From Leptospira wolbachii serovar Codice str. CDC (GTDB taxonomy: Bacteria > Spirochaetota > Leptospiria > Leptospirales > Leptospiraceae), in contig NZ_AOGZ02000014.1 in NCBI RefSeq assembly GCF_000332515.2, positions 1,690,001 through 1,754,000 on the forward strand: DNA of 64,000 bases. Reading direction: 5' to 3'. Position 1 is the first letter of the stretch, and every line of letters begins with the position of its first letter. Positions 37,545 to 46,580 of this stretch are shown here, one piece after another. A model generated the notes under the pieces. It was not told where the DNA came from. It saw only the letters and a program-made list of their open reading frames with translations, and did no database searches. The position numbers were made by a program, and so were the translations under genes.

Positions 37545-38231
37545 ATGCGGATTTTTTCCCAAATATTTGTGCCAATGATTGTGATCTCCTTAACTATGGG
37601 GCCACTACTTGGGCAAACCAAAGAGGGATTTTATGACACAAATAATTACGACTTAAGAAATCTTCCCAAGTCGGATCCAGAATCCAATGTTTTGCAAGAT
37701 GTGACACTCCCACCCAAGTTCGAAACCCCGGTCCTTGCCACACCCAAAAATGCAAAAACCCAATACACCGGAATCGACTCCATCCCCGGTGCAGGTTCCT
37801 TACTCAATTCAAGAACCACATCCAACTCCAGTCAAAACGCAACTAATCCTTATAGTTTAACTGGTTCCCAAAATTTACCCATAAACCCACTTACGGGTGA
37901 AATTAACGAACAAGCTTTGCAAAATCAATTACAGAAAAGCAGACTTAAACAAGAGTTAAAGAAAAAACAAAAAGAAGAATTTGATGAAGATGCAGTTTAT
38001 GAAGAAACTAAATTCAGAAGGGCTTATATCATTTTCTTTTTAACTTTACCATTTGCGTTGGGAGCTTCAGCGGCCGTTGTTGCTGCATTTGCTGTCGAAA
38101 AAACAATTGTGGGAAGTGCCATTATGATTACCGGTTCTACTGGTCTTTCTGGAACCAATGTATATTTGGACAGACAAAGGTTGGAAGAACACCGGGAAAA
38201 GAAAAAACAAGTAGCCGAAGTTTACCCTTGA
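37545..38231 (+). CDS. Exported/membrane hypothetical protein
   Basis: 228 residues, not recognised. N-terminal signal-like segment (residues 5-22) followed by a Pro/Ser/Asn-rich region (40-120), a charged coiled segment (KSRLKQELKKKQKEEFDEDA), and two adjacent hydrophobic helices at about 160-205 (YIIFFLTLPFALGASAAVVA, TIVGSAIMITGSTGLSG). The stop overlaps the TTG of the TrkH gene, so it may be cotranscribed with potassium uptake genes, though no functional link can be shown. Confidence 0.68.
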   Translation: MRIFSQIFVPMIVISLTMGPLLGQTKEGFYDTNNYDLRNLPKSDPESNVLQDVTLPPKFETPVLATPKNAKTQYTGIDSIPGAGSLLNSRTTSNSSQNATNPYSLTGSQNLPINPLTGEINEQALQNQLQKSRLKQELKKKQKEEFDEDAVYEETKFRRAYIIFFLTLPFALGASAAVVAAFAVEKTIVGSAIMITGSTGLSGTNVYLDRQRLEEHREKKKQVAEVYP

Positions 38232-40045
38232 AGTTCAAACGATTCTTCGTTTTTCTCCATCGCATTTCCCTTTATCTACAAGTACAACGATTCGAAATGC
38301 GAAAGTTCTATATGGAACAACTTCGTTTTGTAGGTCGGGCGTTTTATATTCTATTCGGATTTTTATCGGTCGCCATTTTAATTTTAGATTTTGGATTTTA
38401 TTATCCAGAAGAATGGAAACCCTATGTTACTATTTCCATTCGATCACTGGTTACATTTTTTATTTTATACGAATCCATTCATTTAATCTTCACAAACAAA
38501 AGATGGAGAGAGTATATATCTCTACACAAAATAGAACTTATCATTTTGTGTATGTTAGGTTTAGAATTCATTTATGAAAAGAATATAGTTGCCATCTTAA
38601 AATCCTATCATATCTCAGGGGATGACACCACACTTATCTTTTTATCAGCAAACCAAGTTTTATTTCTCTTTTCCAATTTGGCACATTTTTTCCGTCTTTC
38701 CAGAAATCATGATTCTAAAAAATTAAGCCCTTCGATTGTATTTGTATCTTCTTTTGCATTCATCATTTTAATTGGAGTTTGTTTTTTACATTTTCCAAAG
38801 TCTACGAACGGAACCGTCAATTCCATTGATATCATTTTTACAACCATCAGTGCCACTTGTGTAACGGGGCTTTCCACTGTAGATCTGACAAGCCAGTTTA
38901 CGCTAACAGGCCAACTGATGGTTTTACTTCTCATCCAGGTGGGAGGACTCGGACTTATGACATTAACAAGTTTTTTTTCCATCTTCCTTGCAGGCAAAGT
39001 TTCTGTGAGTGATACGATGATGATTAAAGACCTTCTCTCCGAAGAAACTATGGGTCGTGCCAAAGAGATTTTAAAACAAATTACACTCCAAACATTGGTG
39101 ATTGAACTATTAGGTGCTGTATTATTGTTTTATAGTTTTCCTGACAACTTCCCAATTGCTTTGTCAGAAAAAATTTACTATTCCATCTTTCATTCCATTT
39201 CTGCTTTCTGTAATGCTGGTTTCAGTTTGTTACCAAATGGACTGGCAACAGAAGCGTTCAAACATTCCGAAGGTTTTTTATCTGTGATTATGTTCCTCAT
39301 TGTCCTCGGAGGCCTGGGTTTTCCTGTTTTATTTCAAATCCGAAGGCGTCTTTCCAATCCTTTTGATTATAAATTCCGATGGTCCGTCACATCCAAATTA
39401 GTATTCTGGACAACCGGCTTTCTTTTGTTATTCGGCTGGATTTCCTATTATTTTTTAGAAGGTAACTCTAGTTTAAAAGGTTTAACCACCACAGAACAAA
39501 TCTTTCATTCTTTGTTTTATTCCGTAACTACAAGAACGGCTGGATTTAATACCTTAGAATTGAGTCAGATGGGTTTGCCAATCACCTTCATCTCATTTTT
39601 TCTGATGTGGGTCGGAGCCTCCCCAGTTTCCACAGGGGGAGGGATAAAAACTACTACCTTTGCCATATCATTACTCAATATCACTAATCAAATTCGCGGA
39701 AAAGAAAGGATGGAAATTGACCACCGAACTATTGCTAATTCTTCCATTGCAAGAGCCAGCGCAACTATTGTATTATCTTTGTTTGTGATATTTTCTGCCA
39801 TCTTCTGTTTGTTGCTCACCGAAAATGCAAACTTTATCGATTTGTGTTATGAAGTTGTTTCCGCTTTTGGCACGGTCGGTTTGACACGTAGTCTCACACC
39901 ACATTTAAGTGATTACGGTAAAATTATTATTTGTATTGTTATGTTTGTAGGAAGGGTTGGAATTTTAACACTACTTGTAGCCCTTTCTAAAAAAGTAGAT
40001 CATATCTCTTACGAATATCCCAAAGAATATGTGGTTGTAGGTTAA
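38228..40045 (+). CDS. trkH: TrkH-type potassium uptake membrane protein
   Basis: 605 residues from TTG 38228; ATG 38297 is an alternative start that removes 23 residues. The four selectivity-loop regions are recognisable: ISATCVTGLSTVD, ISAFCNAGFSLLP, VTTRTAGFNTLELSQM and VVSAFGTVGLTRS. About eleven membrane segments. N-terminal region (1-140) is an extra helical domain with three or four helices, beyond the core TrkH fold. With the RCK protein encoded six bases downstream it forms a K+ uptake system gated by nucleotides. Confidence 0.9.
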   Translation: MKFKRFFVFLHRISLYLQVQRFEMRKFYMEQLRFVGRAFYILFGFLSVAILILDFGFYYPEEWKPYVTISIRSLVTFFILYESIHLIFTNKRWREYISLHKIELIILCMLGLEFIYEKNIVAILKSYHISGDDTTLIFLSANQVLFLFSNLAHFFRLSRNHDSKKLSPSIVFVSSFAFIILIGVCFLHFPKSTNGTVNSIDIIFTTISATCVTGLSTVDLTSQFTLTGQLMVLLLIQVGGLGLMTLTSFFSIFLAGKVSVSDTMMIKDLLSEETMGRAKEILKQITLQTLVIELLGAVLLFYSFPDNFPIALSEKIYYSIFHSISAFCNAGFSLLPNGLATEAFKHSEGFLSVIMFLIVLGGLGFPVLFQIRRRLSNPFDYKFRWSVTSKLVFWTTGFLLLFGWISYYFLEGNSSLKGLTTTEQIFHSLFYSVTTRTAGFNTLELSQMGLPITFISFFLMWVGASPVSTGGGIKTTTFAISLLNITNQIRGKERMEIDHRTIANSSIARASATIVLSLFVIFSAIFCLLLTENANFIDLCYEVVSAFGTVGLTRSLTPHLSDYGKIIICIVMFVGRVGILTLLVALSKKVDHISYEYPKEYVVVG

Positions 40046-40050
40046 TCGTT

Positions 40051-40746
40051 ATGCAAAGAAAAAAAATAGCAGTCATTGGAATTGGTAGTTTTGGAAAGTT
40101 GTTTGTTCAATATTTATTTGAAGATGGCCACGAAGTCATTGCGATTGATAAAGATCCGGTGATCATCGATTCGATTAAAGAGTCTGTAACCGTGGCAGTT
40201 GCTTTAGATGCCACAGACGAACATGCCTTACTTTCACAAGGGATTGCCGATGTGGATTACGCAGTGATTGCCTTAGCAGATGATTTTGAAACTTCTATTA
40301 TTTGTGCCGATAGTTTAAAAAAATGCGGTGTCAAAACTATTTACGCTCGGTACCAAACTCCATTACAAATGAAGGTTTTGGAACTGCTCGGAATCAAAGA
40401 TCTTTTTAACCCAGAAGAACGTGCCGCTAGAAGTATGGCCGAAACCTTATCCTTTTCTGGTATGCGCTCCAGTTTTTTACTTTCTGATGATTATAGTGTG
40501 GTGGAAGTCACAGTTCCAAAACGTTATATCAACAAAACCATTGCAGAAGCTGACTTACGCCACAAATACAATATCAATGTAATTACGATCAAACGACCAT
40601 TCACAAATAAAGAAGCTAAAAGAGCCTCCGACGCCAAAGGAGAAAAGATTTTAGGAATCCCACATGGAAACACAGTACTACGCGAAGAAGATGTGGTTGT
40701 TTTATTTGGATCGCAAACAGATATCACTAAATTTTTGGAAACGTAA
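40051..40746 (+). CDS. trkA: TrkA/KtrA-type RCK potassium gating protein
   Basis: 231 residues, a single RCK unit. Rossmann loop GIGSFGKLFVQYLFEDGH at residues 9-26, ADDFETSIICADSLKKCG, and a C-terminal TrkA_C domain near 150-228 (VVEVTVPKRYINKTIAEADL). It binds NAD(H) or ATP and controls TrkH opening. Five bases separate it from trkH and three bases from the following gene. Confidence 0.93.
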   Translation: MQRKKIAVIGIGSFGKLFVQYLFEDGHEVIAIDKDPVIIDSIKESVTVAVALDATDEHALLSQGIADVDYAVIALADDFETSIICADSLKKCGVKTIYARYQTPLQMKVLELLGIKDLFNPEERAARSMAETLSFSGMRSSFLLSDDYSVVEVTVPKRYINKTIAEADLRHKYNINVITIKRPFTNKEAKRASDAKGEKILGIPHGNTVLREEDVVVLFGSQTDITKFLET

Positions 40747-40749
40747 ATC

Positions 40750-41526
40750 ATGGGACCGGAAAGAATCATCTGTCTCACCGAAGAACCTACCGAGATGCTC
40801 TATCTGTTAGGTGAAGAAAAGCGCATCGTAGGAATTTCAGTTTATACAGAACGGCCACCAAAAGCGAAGGAAGAAAAAACAAAAGTTTCTGCCTTTATCA
40901 GCGGAAATCTTAAAAAAATTACATCTCTCGAACCAGACCTTGTCATTGGTTTTTCCGACATCCAATCGCAACTCGCAAAAGACCTCATTGAACGAGGGTT
41001 AAATGTTCTTATCTTCAACCAAAGGTCTATAACCGAGATCCTATCTAATATGCAAATGCTTGGAAACCTTGTGGGTCAGGCAGATAAAGCCAAAATCCTA
41101 ATCGATGGATGGCAAAGAGACATCTCCAGGTGGAAACTCGAAGCAGAAAACCAAACCTACAAACCCAAAGTCTTTTTCCAAGAGTGGGATGAACCCATCA
41201 TCACAGGAATCCAATGGGTGAGCGAAGCCATAGAACTTGCCGGCGGAGAGGATTGTTTTTCCCACTTAAAAGACAGAAAACTAGCCAAAGATAGAATCAT
41301 CACGGCAGAAGATGTAAGAGATTCCAACCCAGACATCTACGTAGGTTCTTGGTGTGGGAAAGCCATGGACTGGGACTGGGTACGAAACAAATCGGAATGG
41401 CAAGAAGTGAGCGCCCTAAAGAAAAACAAAATCTTTGAGATGGACCCAAGCATTATATTACAACCAGGACCGGCTTTATTTTTAGAAGGGATTCCCAAAC
41501 TGAAAGAGATCTTTTCCTCCTTCTAA
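40750..41526 (+). CDS. BtuF-type substrate-binding domain protein without signal peptide
   Basis: 258 residues of the periplasmic-binding type 2 (BtuF/FhuD-like) fold: RIICLTEEPTEMLYLLGEEK, LEPDLVIGFSDIQSQLAKDL, and a C-terminal WVSEAIELAGGEDCF with LQPGPALFLEGIPKLKEIF. The ATG at 40750, four bases after the trkA stop, leads straight into the first beta strand; there is no signal sequence and no upstream room for one. Cytoplasmic copies are known in some genomes as 'cobalamin-binding' proteins. Function here is unresolved. The TonB system begins 86 bases downstream. Confidence 0.78.
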   Translation: MGPERIICLTEEPTEMLYLLGEEKRIVGISVYTERPPKAKEEKTKVSAFISGNLKKITSLEPDLVIGFSDIQSQLAKDLIERGLNVLIFNQRSITEILSNMQMLGNLVGQADKAKILIDGWQRDISRWKLEAENQTYKPKVFFQEWDEPIITGIQWVSEAIELAGGEDCFSHLKDRKLAKDRIITAEDVRDSNPDIYVGSWCGKAMDWDWVRNKSEWQEVSALKKNKIFEMDPSIILQPGPALFLEGIPKLKEIFSSF

Positions 41527-41611
41527 TTCCCGACTTTGTCATGCCCCTGTAATCTATTTGTAACAAGGATCATCTAGATTTGAAACATATCAATTAGATA
41601 TGGAGACATTC

Positions 41612-42451
41612 ATGAAATTCTCATGTAACCAGACAAAAGCGAAACTCACTTTGTCTTTTGTGATCGCACTCATCACAATCTTTACTCTTGCAGGAAAACT
41701 CGAAGCACAAACAGCACCTGCTGCCCCAGCGACTGAAACCACACAATCAACAGAAACTCCGACCGAAACTCCCGCACCTGTAGCAGAAGCTCCTGCGGAA
41801 GCGCCACAACAAGAATCCGAAATTGGACTCGTGAAGTTGTTTGTTACTGGTGGATGGTCTATGTGGCCACTCCTACTTTCTTCGATTATTGGATTTGGTG
41901 TGATTCTAGAGAGAATCTACTTTTTCTTCACGGCAAAACTTGTAAGAAAAGGATACAACCAAGACTTACAAGATGCGATTGATGCTTCTGGTATGAACGG
42001 TGTAGATGAATTCTTAAAAGCAAACGAAGGGCAACGAATTACTGATATTTTAAAAAATGGTATGGAAGTTTCTCAAAACGATCCAGAAATTTTTGCTTCT
42101 GGAATTGAAAGAGAAGCCGGCGAAGTGATGACACTTCTAGAAAAAGGACTTACTGTTCTTTCTGCTGTTTCCACAATTGCGCCTCTCGTTGGATTCCTTG
42201 GAACTGTATCTGGTATGATCAACGCATTTGATGCGATTGCCAACGCTGACCAAGTAAACGCGAAAGTGGTTGCTGGTGGTATTAAAGAAGCGTTAATCAC
42301 CACTGCTGCTGGTCTTATAGTTGCGATTCCTGCCATGACATTCTACCAATACTTACAAGGCCGAGTCGGATTCTTTACTTCTGAAGTAGAAGAAGCAGCG
42401 AACAAAATCTACAAAGAATATTTAAAACTCAAAGCCGGTAAAAGAGCGTAA
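41612..42451 (+). CDS. exbB: MotA/TolQ/ExbB proton channel protein
   Basis: 279 residues from ATG 41612, chosen because a GGAG ribosome site lies six bases before it (the ATG at 41600 overlaps that site). N-terminal signal/helix (10-33) ends in an Ala/Pro/Thr-rich periplasmic stretch, then three membrane helices with [40 protein letters not shown] and [20 protein letters not shown], which are diagnostic. It forms the proton-driven stator with the two ExbD proteins that follow, energising TonB-dependent outer-membrane transport. Confidence 0.92.
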   Translation: MKFSCNQTKAKLTLSFVIALITIFTLAGKLEAQTAPAAPATETTQSTETPTETPAPVAEAPAEAPQQESEIGLVKLFVTGGWSMWPLLLSSIIGFGVILERIYFFFTAKLVRKGYNQDLQDAIDASGMNGVDEFLKANEGQRITDILKNGMEVSQNDPEIFASGIEREAGEVMTLLEKGLTVLSAVSTIAPLVGFLGTVSGMINAFDAIANADQVNAKVVAGGIKEALITTAAGLIVAIPAMTFYQYLQGRVGFFTSEVEEAANKIYKEYLKLKAGKRA

Positions 42452-42471
42452 GTAACGGATAGTAACGAACC

Positions 42472-42891
42472 ATGATTAAGTTAAAGAAAAAACAAGAACT
42501 AGAGGAGATATCGGCAGCATCCATGTCGGATATTGCCTTTCTACTCTTGGTATTTTTTATGGTAACTGCCGTATTCTTTGTAAAGGAAGGACTTAACATT
42601 TCTCTTCCTCGCAAACAATCCGAACCTCAGCCGTTTTTACGAAAGAATGTATATGAAATTTTGGTTACTCAAGACAGATACAAAATGCGTAATCCGGCTT
42701 TCGGAACCAAAGAATACACTAATTTGCAAGAGTTTCGTGATGACCTAAACCAAATGGAAATCCCGGATCTTAAAAACAAACTAGCACTCATTGTTACAAC
42801 CGGTGATACCAAATATGCAAAGATGTTGGATGCACTATCAGCAATCCAACTACGTGGATTTGAAAAAATCTCAGTGAGAAAGAAGAAATAA
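42472..42891 (+). CDS. exbD: ExbD/TolR-family protein, first copy
   Basis: 139 residues. One membrane helix (20-40) with the conserved charged residue in [18 protein letters not shown], followed by a periplasmic domain ([20 protein letters not shown] start, then [15 protein letters not shown]). The aspartate in SMSDIAF carries protons. Starts 20 bases after exbB; the second exbD starts one base after its stop. Two different ExbD subunits are typical of some Leptospira and Bacteroides TonB loci. Confidence 0.92.
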   Translation: MIKLKKKQELEEISAASMSDIAFLLLVFFMVTAVFFVKEGLNISLPRKQSEPQPFLRKNVYEILVTQDRYKMRNPAFGTKEYTNLQEFRDDLNQMEIPDLKNKLALIVTTGDTKYAKMLDALSAIQLRGFEKISVRKKK

Positions 42892-42892
42892 T

Positions 42893-43315
42893 ATGTTACG
42901 AAGAAAGAGAGTCGCACCTTCAGTTCCCGTAAGTTCGATGGCAGACATTGCCTTCTTACTCCTCGTGTTCTTTATGGTAACCTCCGTATTGGATTCGGAT
43001 CCAGACCTTCCCATCAATCTACCAGATGTTCCTGGTGGAGAACAGTTAAACAAAAAGATTGCCAATCTTTACTTAACTGCCGATGAAAAGAGAACTGTCT
43101 ATTTCAACTCAGTCAAAATGGAACTCAATGAAGCCATGAGTGAAATCCGTGCAAAACTTTCGACCACACCAGATCTCAAAGTTTTGATTCATGCGGACCA
43201 AGATTTAACTTATGAAGAACTAGACAGTGTATTCGAAACCCTCCGAGAGATAGGGGCCTTAAAGGTCTCCCTCGTTACCAAGACCACCCAAGGTGGCGGG
43301 TTAAAAGGGAAGTAA
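42893..43315 (+). CDS. exbD: ExbD/TolR-family protein, second copy
   Basis: 140 residues, paralogous to the preceding gene: the membrane helix again reads [19 protein letters not shown], and the periplasmic domain has [20 protein letters not shown] and [20 protein letters not shown]. The two copies share the motif but diverge elsewhere, so a heteromeric stator is likely. The stop is one base before the GTG of tonB. Confidence 0.92.
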   Translation: MLRRKRVAPSVPVSSMADIAFLLLVFFMVTSVLDSDPDLPINLPDVPGGEQLNKKIANLYLTADEKRTVYFNSVKMELNEAMSEIRAKLSTTPDLKVLIHADQDLTYEELDSVFETLREIGALKVSLVTKTTQGGGLKGK

Positions 43316-43316
43316 A

Positions 43317-43913
43317 GTGAACGGAACAGTTGTTACACAAAAAAGATCCAAACGAGAAAGGATCCATCGATTTATCGATCGGTACCGAATCGAAACTGGT
43401 CTTGCTATATCCGCATTTTTACAAGCCGTCATCATTCTCTTTTGGTTCACTCCTCATTTGGAAACGGACAGTTTGGATAGTCTCGTGGAAGAAGTGGCAT
43501 TCATTGACAATGTCCAAATCCAAGAACCATCCACTGATTCCAAACCAACCGATGGAGACTTTGATCTTACCGACAAAGAAAAAGAAGAGAAAAAAGAAGA
43601 CCCAAGAATTGCTGGTGCTTCTGACCCCATTGTATCTGGCGCTACCTCACCCGTAGACTTATCTCCCAATAATCGTCCTGAATATACTTCCGAAGCAAAA
43701 GCACTCGGGGTAACAGGAACCATGACTTTAGAAGTCATCATCGGAAATACAGGAGAAGTGTTACGAGTGAGATCCGTAGGAAAGCAGTTAGGTGGTGGAC
43801 TCGAAGAAGAAGCCATCAAAGTTTACCGTAGAAAACGTTTCTCCCCTTCTATCTTAGAAGGAAAAGCCATTACGGTAAAAGTACTGGTTCCCATTCGATT
43901 TACATTGAATTAA
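43317..43913 (+). CDS. tonB: TonB energy-transducing protein
   Basis: 198 residues starting with GTG behind a GGGAAG ribosome site. A basic N-terminus (KRSKRERIHRFIDRYR) precedes one membrane anchor (28-47), then a short acidic, Lys/Glu-rich periplasmic spacer and a C-terminal TonB domain (GVTGTMTLEVIIGNTGEVLR, AIKVYRRKRFSPSILEGKAI). The spacer is shorter and less proline-rich than in E. coli TonB. It links the ExbB/ExbD motor to outer-membrane receptors, which are not encoded nearby. Confidence 0.92.
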   Translation: MNGTVVTQKRSKRERIHRFIDRYRIETGLAISAFLQAVIILFWFTPHLETDSLDSLVEEVAFIDNVQIQEPSTDSKPTDGDFDLTDKEKEEKKEDPRIAGASDPIVSGATSPVDLSPNNRPEYTSEAKALGVTGTMTLEVIIGNTGEVLRVRSVGKQLGGGLEEEAIKVYRRKRFSPSILEGKAITVKVLVPIRFTLN

Positions 43914-43954
43914 AAAGTTTTTAATCTCCCTAAAAATCTTTTCTTAAGTTTTTG

Positions 43955-44040
43955 TGGGCGAATCCACCACCGAAGCGGTGGTGGACCGGGCTCTCCGCTG
44001 CAATCTGCAAGCAGGATTTCCGCTACGATCCCTTTCGCTA
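43955..44040. repeat. GC-rich structured intergenic element (candidate dispersed repeat)
   Basis: Begins with a perfect hairpin, CCACCACCG / CGGTGGTGG with an AAG loop (43964-43984), and continues with a GC-rich segment unlike the surrounding AT-rich DNA up to the end of the convergent lipoprotein gene. No U-run follows the hairpin. The composition and the abrupt edges suggest a repeated element, but other copies cannot be seen in this window. Confidence 0.45.
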
Positions 44041-44874
44041 CTCCGGTAACTCCAAAACCTTATCCTCTTCTTCCATAGGTTGCTTCGGGATTTCCATTTT
44101 TTCAATGCGAATCTCATGAACAAAATCAGGATCTTCAAAACGATCTAAAATAGTTATCCTTCTTGGGTATTGTTTGTCGTTCCAGGCTTCATAATAACCG
44201 TATTTCAAAACACCTTTGTAGAAACTAAAAAGTTCACGGTAAGTGAACTCCATCCATTCCAAAGCACCACTTGTTTTTTCAAAGTAACCAACATATTGGT
44301 CTGTGTCGGGAGTCGCGTTAGTTTGTACTGAGGTCAAATACACCACTTCAAAATCTTGGCCTAGTTTTTGGGTAGGACCCGCATATTGAATGATGGGAAA
44401 CTCAGTTAATCGCCAAGGGAGTGTTAAATACAAACGAAGAGACTCCAAATAGACACGGACTTCATCATCACCAGTAAAAACTTTTCCAGTATCGGCTGCA
44501 ATCTGGTAGGCATCTTTTTTAACTAGGCCAAGGATGAGGCCTTTTTTTTCCCCACCCAGAAATTCCACTTCCATCGCATCTTTTTCAAAATCCAAGTACA
44601 CGCGAAGCCTTTGTTCTGATTCTTTAATTGGTGTAAAAAAACGAACAAACTTAGAGTGCCAAACGTCTTTAACGACAAATTGAATTTGTTTGTATTCTTT
44701 CCAATTGCCAGGTGTGAGTTCTTTCACAGGAGGAGTCGTGATCACTGACAATCCTTTCTTCTTTAGATCAGGATTGAAACCTTCTTTTTGTAAGGTGGGA
44801 GGACGTAGGTCAGCAAGAGAACAAGAGATAAAATAAAAAGAAATACAAATAATTAAGGCACTGAAACGAAACAT
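44038..44874 (-). CDS. Putative lipoprotein of unknown function
   Basis: 278 residues from ATG 44874; a longer frame from 44910 would place 12 residues before the signal and is not used. The signal MFRFSALIICISFYFISC has a lipobox ending in Cys18. The mature protein is mostly beta (WKEYKQIQFVVKDVWHSKFV, RVYLESLRLYLTLPWRLTEF, YGYYEAWNDKQYPRRITILD) and is not recognised. Ends with a short acidic tail. It is convergent with tonB and separated from the phasin-like gene by about 150 bases and its terminator. Confidence 0.72.
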   Translation of the reverse strand: MFRFSALIICISFYFISCSLADLRPPTLQKEGFNPDLKKKGLSVITTPPVKELTPGNWKEYKQIQFVVKDVWHSKFVRFFTPIKESEQRLRVYLDFEKDAMEVEFLGGEKKGLILGLVKKDAYQIAADTGKVFTGDDEVRVYLESLRLYLTLPWRLTEFPIIQYAGPTQKLGQDFEVVYLTSVQTNATPDTDQYVGYFEKTSGALEWMEFTYRELFSFYKGVLKYGYYEAWNDKQYPRRITILDRFEDPDFVHEIRIEKMEIPKQPMEEEDKVLELPE

Positions 44875-44971
44875 TGATTCCAGAATGAAGTGAAAACAAT
44901 CACCTGTCAATAGGGAAAGTGGATGAGAATGAAGTGAGGTAAGTAAGAACTAAAAGTTAGAGTTTGAAAAC

Positions 44972-45002
44972 GAAAAAAGAAAAAGGTCGGTAGACCCGAC
45001 CT
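44972..45002 (-). terminator. Rho-independent terminator of the phasin-like gene
   Basis: On the minus strand, AGGTCGG and CCGACCT form a 7-base stem with a five-base loop, followed by a T-rich tract (TTTTTCTTTTTT). It lies 20 bases after the stop at 45022. All parts of an intrinsic terminator are present. Confidence 0.85.
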
Positions 45003-45021
45003 CTTCTTCTATAAGTGAAAC

Positions 45022-45393
45022 TTATGCTTTTGCAGCACCTGTTTTTTTGATAGATTCCGCAACTTCATTGATTTTTGCTTTTACGGATTCAATTTTTCCT
45101 TCAGGCATTTTTGCTTTGATTTCTTCAGCAATTTTGTTGTAGTTTTCTACGATTTTAGAACGAGTTTCATCGTAGTTTTTTCCTGCAACACTAGAGAATT
45201 CTTTAATGTCTGTTAGGATTTTGTCAACGGATTGGCGAATCTTTACAGAGTCTTCCGTGTTATCCAAAGCACCTTTTGATACTAATTCATTATAAGTTGT
45301 TTCCAACTGAGTTTTTGCTTTCCCAAGACCTTCTTTTCCTGATTGGAAAAGTCCGATACCTGCGTTGAGAATGTCCATGATTTGTTTTTCCAT
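45022..45393 (-). CDS. Phasin-like helical protein
   Basis: 123 residues, almost entirely amphipathic helix without cysteine or membrane segment: [57 protein letters not shown]. This fits the phasin/PhaF-related family, which coats polyhydroxyalkanoate granules, but also generic stress-type helical proteins; no PHA synthase gene is in the window. A strong AGGAG site is seven bases before the ATG. Two phased dyads upstream suggest dedicated repression. Confidence 0.7.
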   Translation of the reverse strand: MEKQIMDILNAGIGLFQSGKEGLGKAKTQLETTYNELVSKGALDNTEDSVKIRQSVDKILTDIKEFSSVAGKNYDETRSKIVENYNKIAEEIKAKMPEGKIESVKAKINEVAESIKKTGAAKA

Positions 45394-45418
45394 AATTTAG
45401 CTCCTGGTTTTCACCTAT

Positions 45419-45433
45419 TTGTGCAATGCACAA
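45419..45433. promoter_or_regulatory. Dyad 1 (TTGTGC-N3-GCACAA), operator candidate
   Basis: Perfect 6-base arms separated by three bases, placed 26 bases before the phasin-like start. Its centre is 22 bases from that of dyad 2, i.e. two helical turns, so the same protein could bind both on one face. Confidence 0.5.
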
Positions 45434-45440
45434 CACAGTT

Positions 45441-45455
45441 ATGTGCGGCGCACAA
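45441..45455. promoter_or_regulatory. Dyad 2 (TGTGC-N3-GCACA), operator candidate
   Basis: Perfect TGTGCGGCGCACA core at 45442-45454 with the same arms as dyad 1 but a different spacer (GGC instead of AAT). The pair lies in the region between the phasin-like gene and the divergent AraC regulator, so either promoter could be controlled. Confidence 0.5.
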
Positions 45456-45637
45456 AATCTTTCAAGAACTTTTTTATCCTGTTTTTGTATTTTTTTAGAT
45501 TTTTTAACGTCGAGAGTTTGGGCTTTATTGTGATTAGAAAGGTACCCACAGGCAGATCAGCTTCCTCAGAATCTCTGAATATGCTAATTTTGAGGTTTGG
45601 GAGAGGATTTTAGCAACTGCACGATGCAGAGTTTTTT

Positions 45638-46510
45638 ATGCACAAGGAACTAAAGAACATTCCCATCATTCATCTAAAGGACATTCAGAAAGAAGTCACC
45701 AATCCCTACTTTTATGCAGGCAGGTTGGAAGAGTTACCAAGTGAATTTCAAACCTTTGACAGTTCGCATAGGCATTCTCATTTTGCTTTGTTTTACTTCA
45801 CTGATGGAAAAGGAACTCACTCCATTGACTTCCAATCTCATACGATTGAAGAAAATACTCTTTTCTTCTTAAGGCCGGGGCAAGTGCATTCTTGGACTTT
45901 TTCCAAACCAGTAAAAGGTTTTGCTCTAAAGATTTATCCTGACTACCTTTCCGAACAAGGAGGGTCTATCTCTAGTTTTCAAAACTATCCCTTTTTCCAA
46001 TTAGGAAATCCTACCAGTAAGCTCACAATCAATGACTCAATACAACTGAAAAATGATTTTGAAAGATTACTCAGTGAAAAGGATTCTCAATCGAATTCTT
46101 CAATGACCTATCTTTTAATCCAATTGGTATTACAACAATCTTTGAAAGAATTCAATCTTTCTCAAAATGAAATGATAACTATTGATTCAAAGTTATATAC
46201 ATTCTTTAGTTTATTAGATAAAAACTTCAAAGACCAAAAAACAACATCGTATTATGCTAAAGAGATGGGTATCTCCACTGGAAGTTTGAATCAATTATGC
46301 CAAAACCAGTATGGCAAATCAGCAAAATCAATCATTCAAGAAAGATTGGTTTTGGAAATTAAACGACTGTTACTCCATTCTGACTTTAACATCAATCAGA
46401 TTGCACTTACCTTAGGATTTACAGACAATTCCTATTTTAGTAAGTTCTTCAAAACGCACACAACCAACTCTCCAGAAAATTTTAGACTTTCGAAACGAAA
46501 ACTACCATAA
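45638..46510 (+). CDS. AraC-family transcriptional regulator
   Basis: 290 residues. N-terminal cupin-type ligand domain (about 20-130; HRHSHFALFYFTDGKGTHSI, FLRPGQVHSWTF) and a C-terminal double helix-turn-helix (190-288; YYAKEMGISTGSLNQLCQNQ and INQIALTLGFTDNSYFSKFF). Probably senses a small ligand and activates a nearby promoter. Divergent from the phasin-like gene with 244 bases between; the DoxX gene follows 70 bases later in the same direction. Confidence 0.92.
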   Translation: MHKELKNIPIIHLKDIQKEVTNPYFYAGRLEELPSEFQTFDSSHRHSHFALFYFTDGKGTHSIDFQSHTIEENTLFFLRPGQVHSWTFSKPVKGFALKIYPDYLSEQGGSISSFQNYPFFQLGNPTSKLTINDSIQLKNDFERLLSEKDSQSNSSMTYLLIQLVLQQSLKEFNLSQNEMITIDSKLYTFFSLLDKNFKDQKTTSYYAKEMGISTGSLNQLCQNQYGKSAKSIIQERLVLEIKRLLLHSDFNINQIALTLGFTDNSYFSKFFKTHTTNSPENFRLSKRKLP

Positions 46511-46580
46511 AAATCAAATTCTCTCCATTTACCAAACTTCCGATTTTCCGTAAGATAAACCTAGATTTTAGGAGAATGGA

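Noticed and set aside
41600..41611. Earlier ATG for exbB
   Set aside because: It overlaps the GGAG ribosome site that serves the ATG at 41612.
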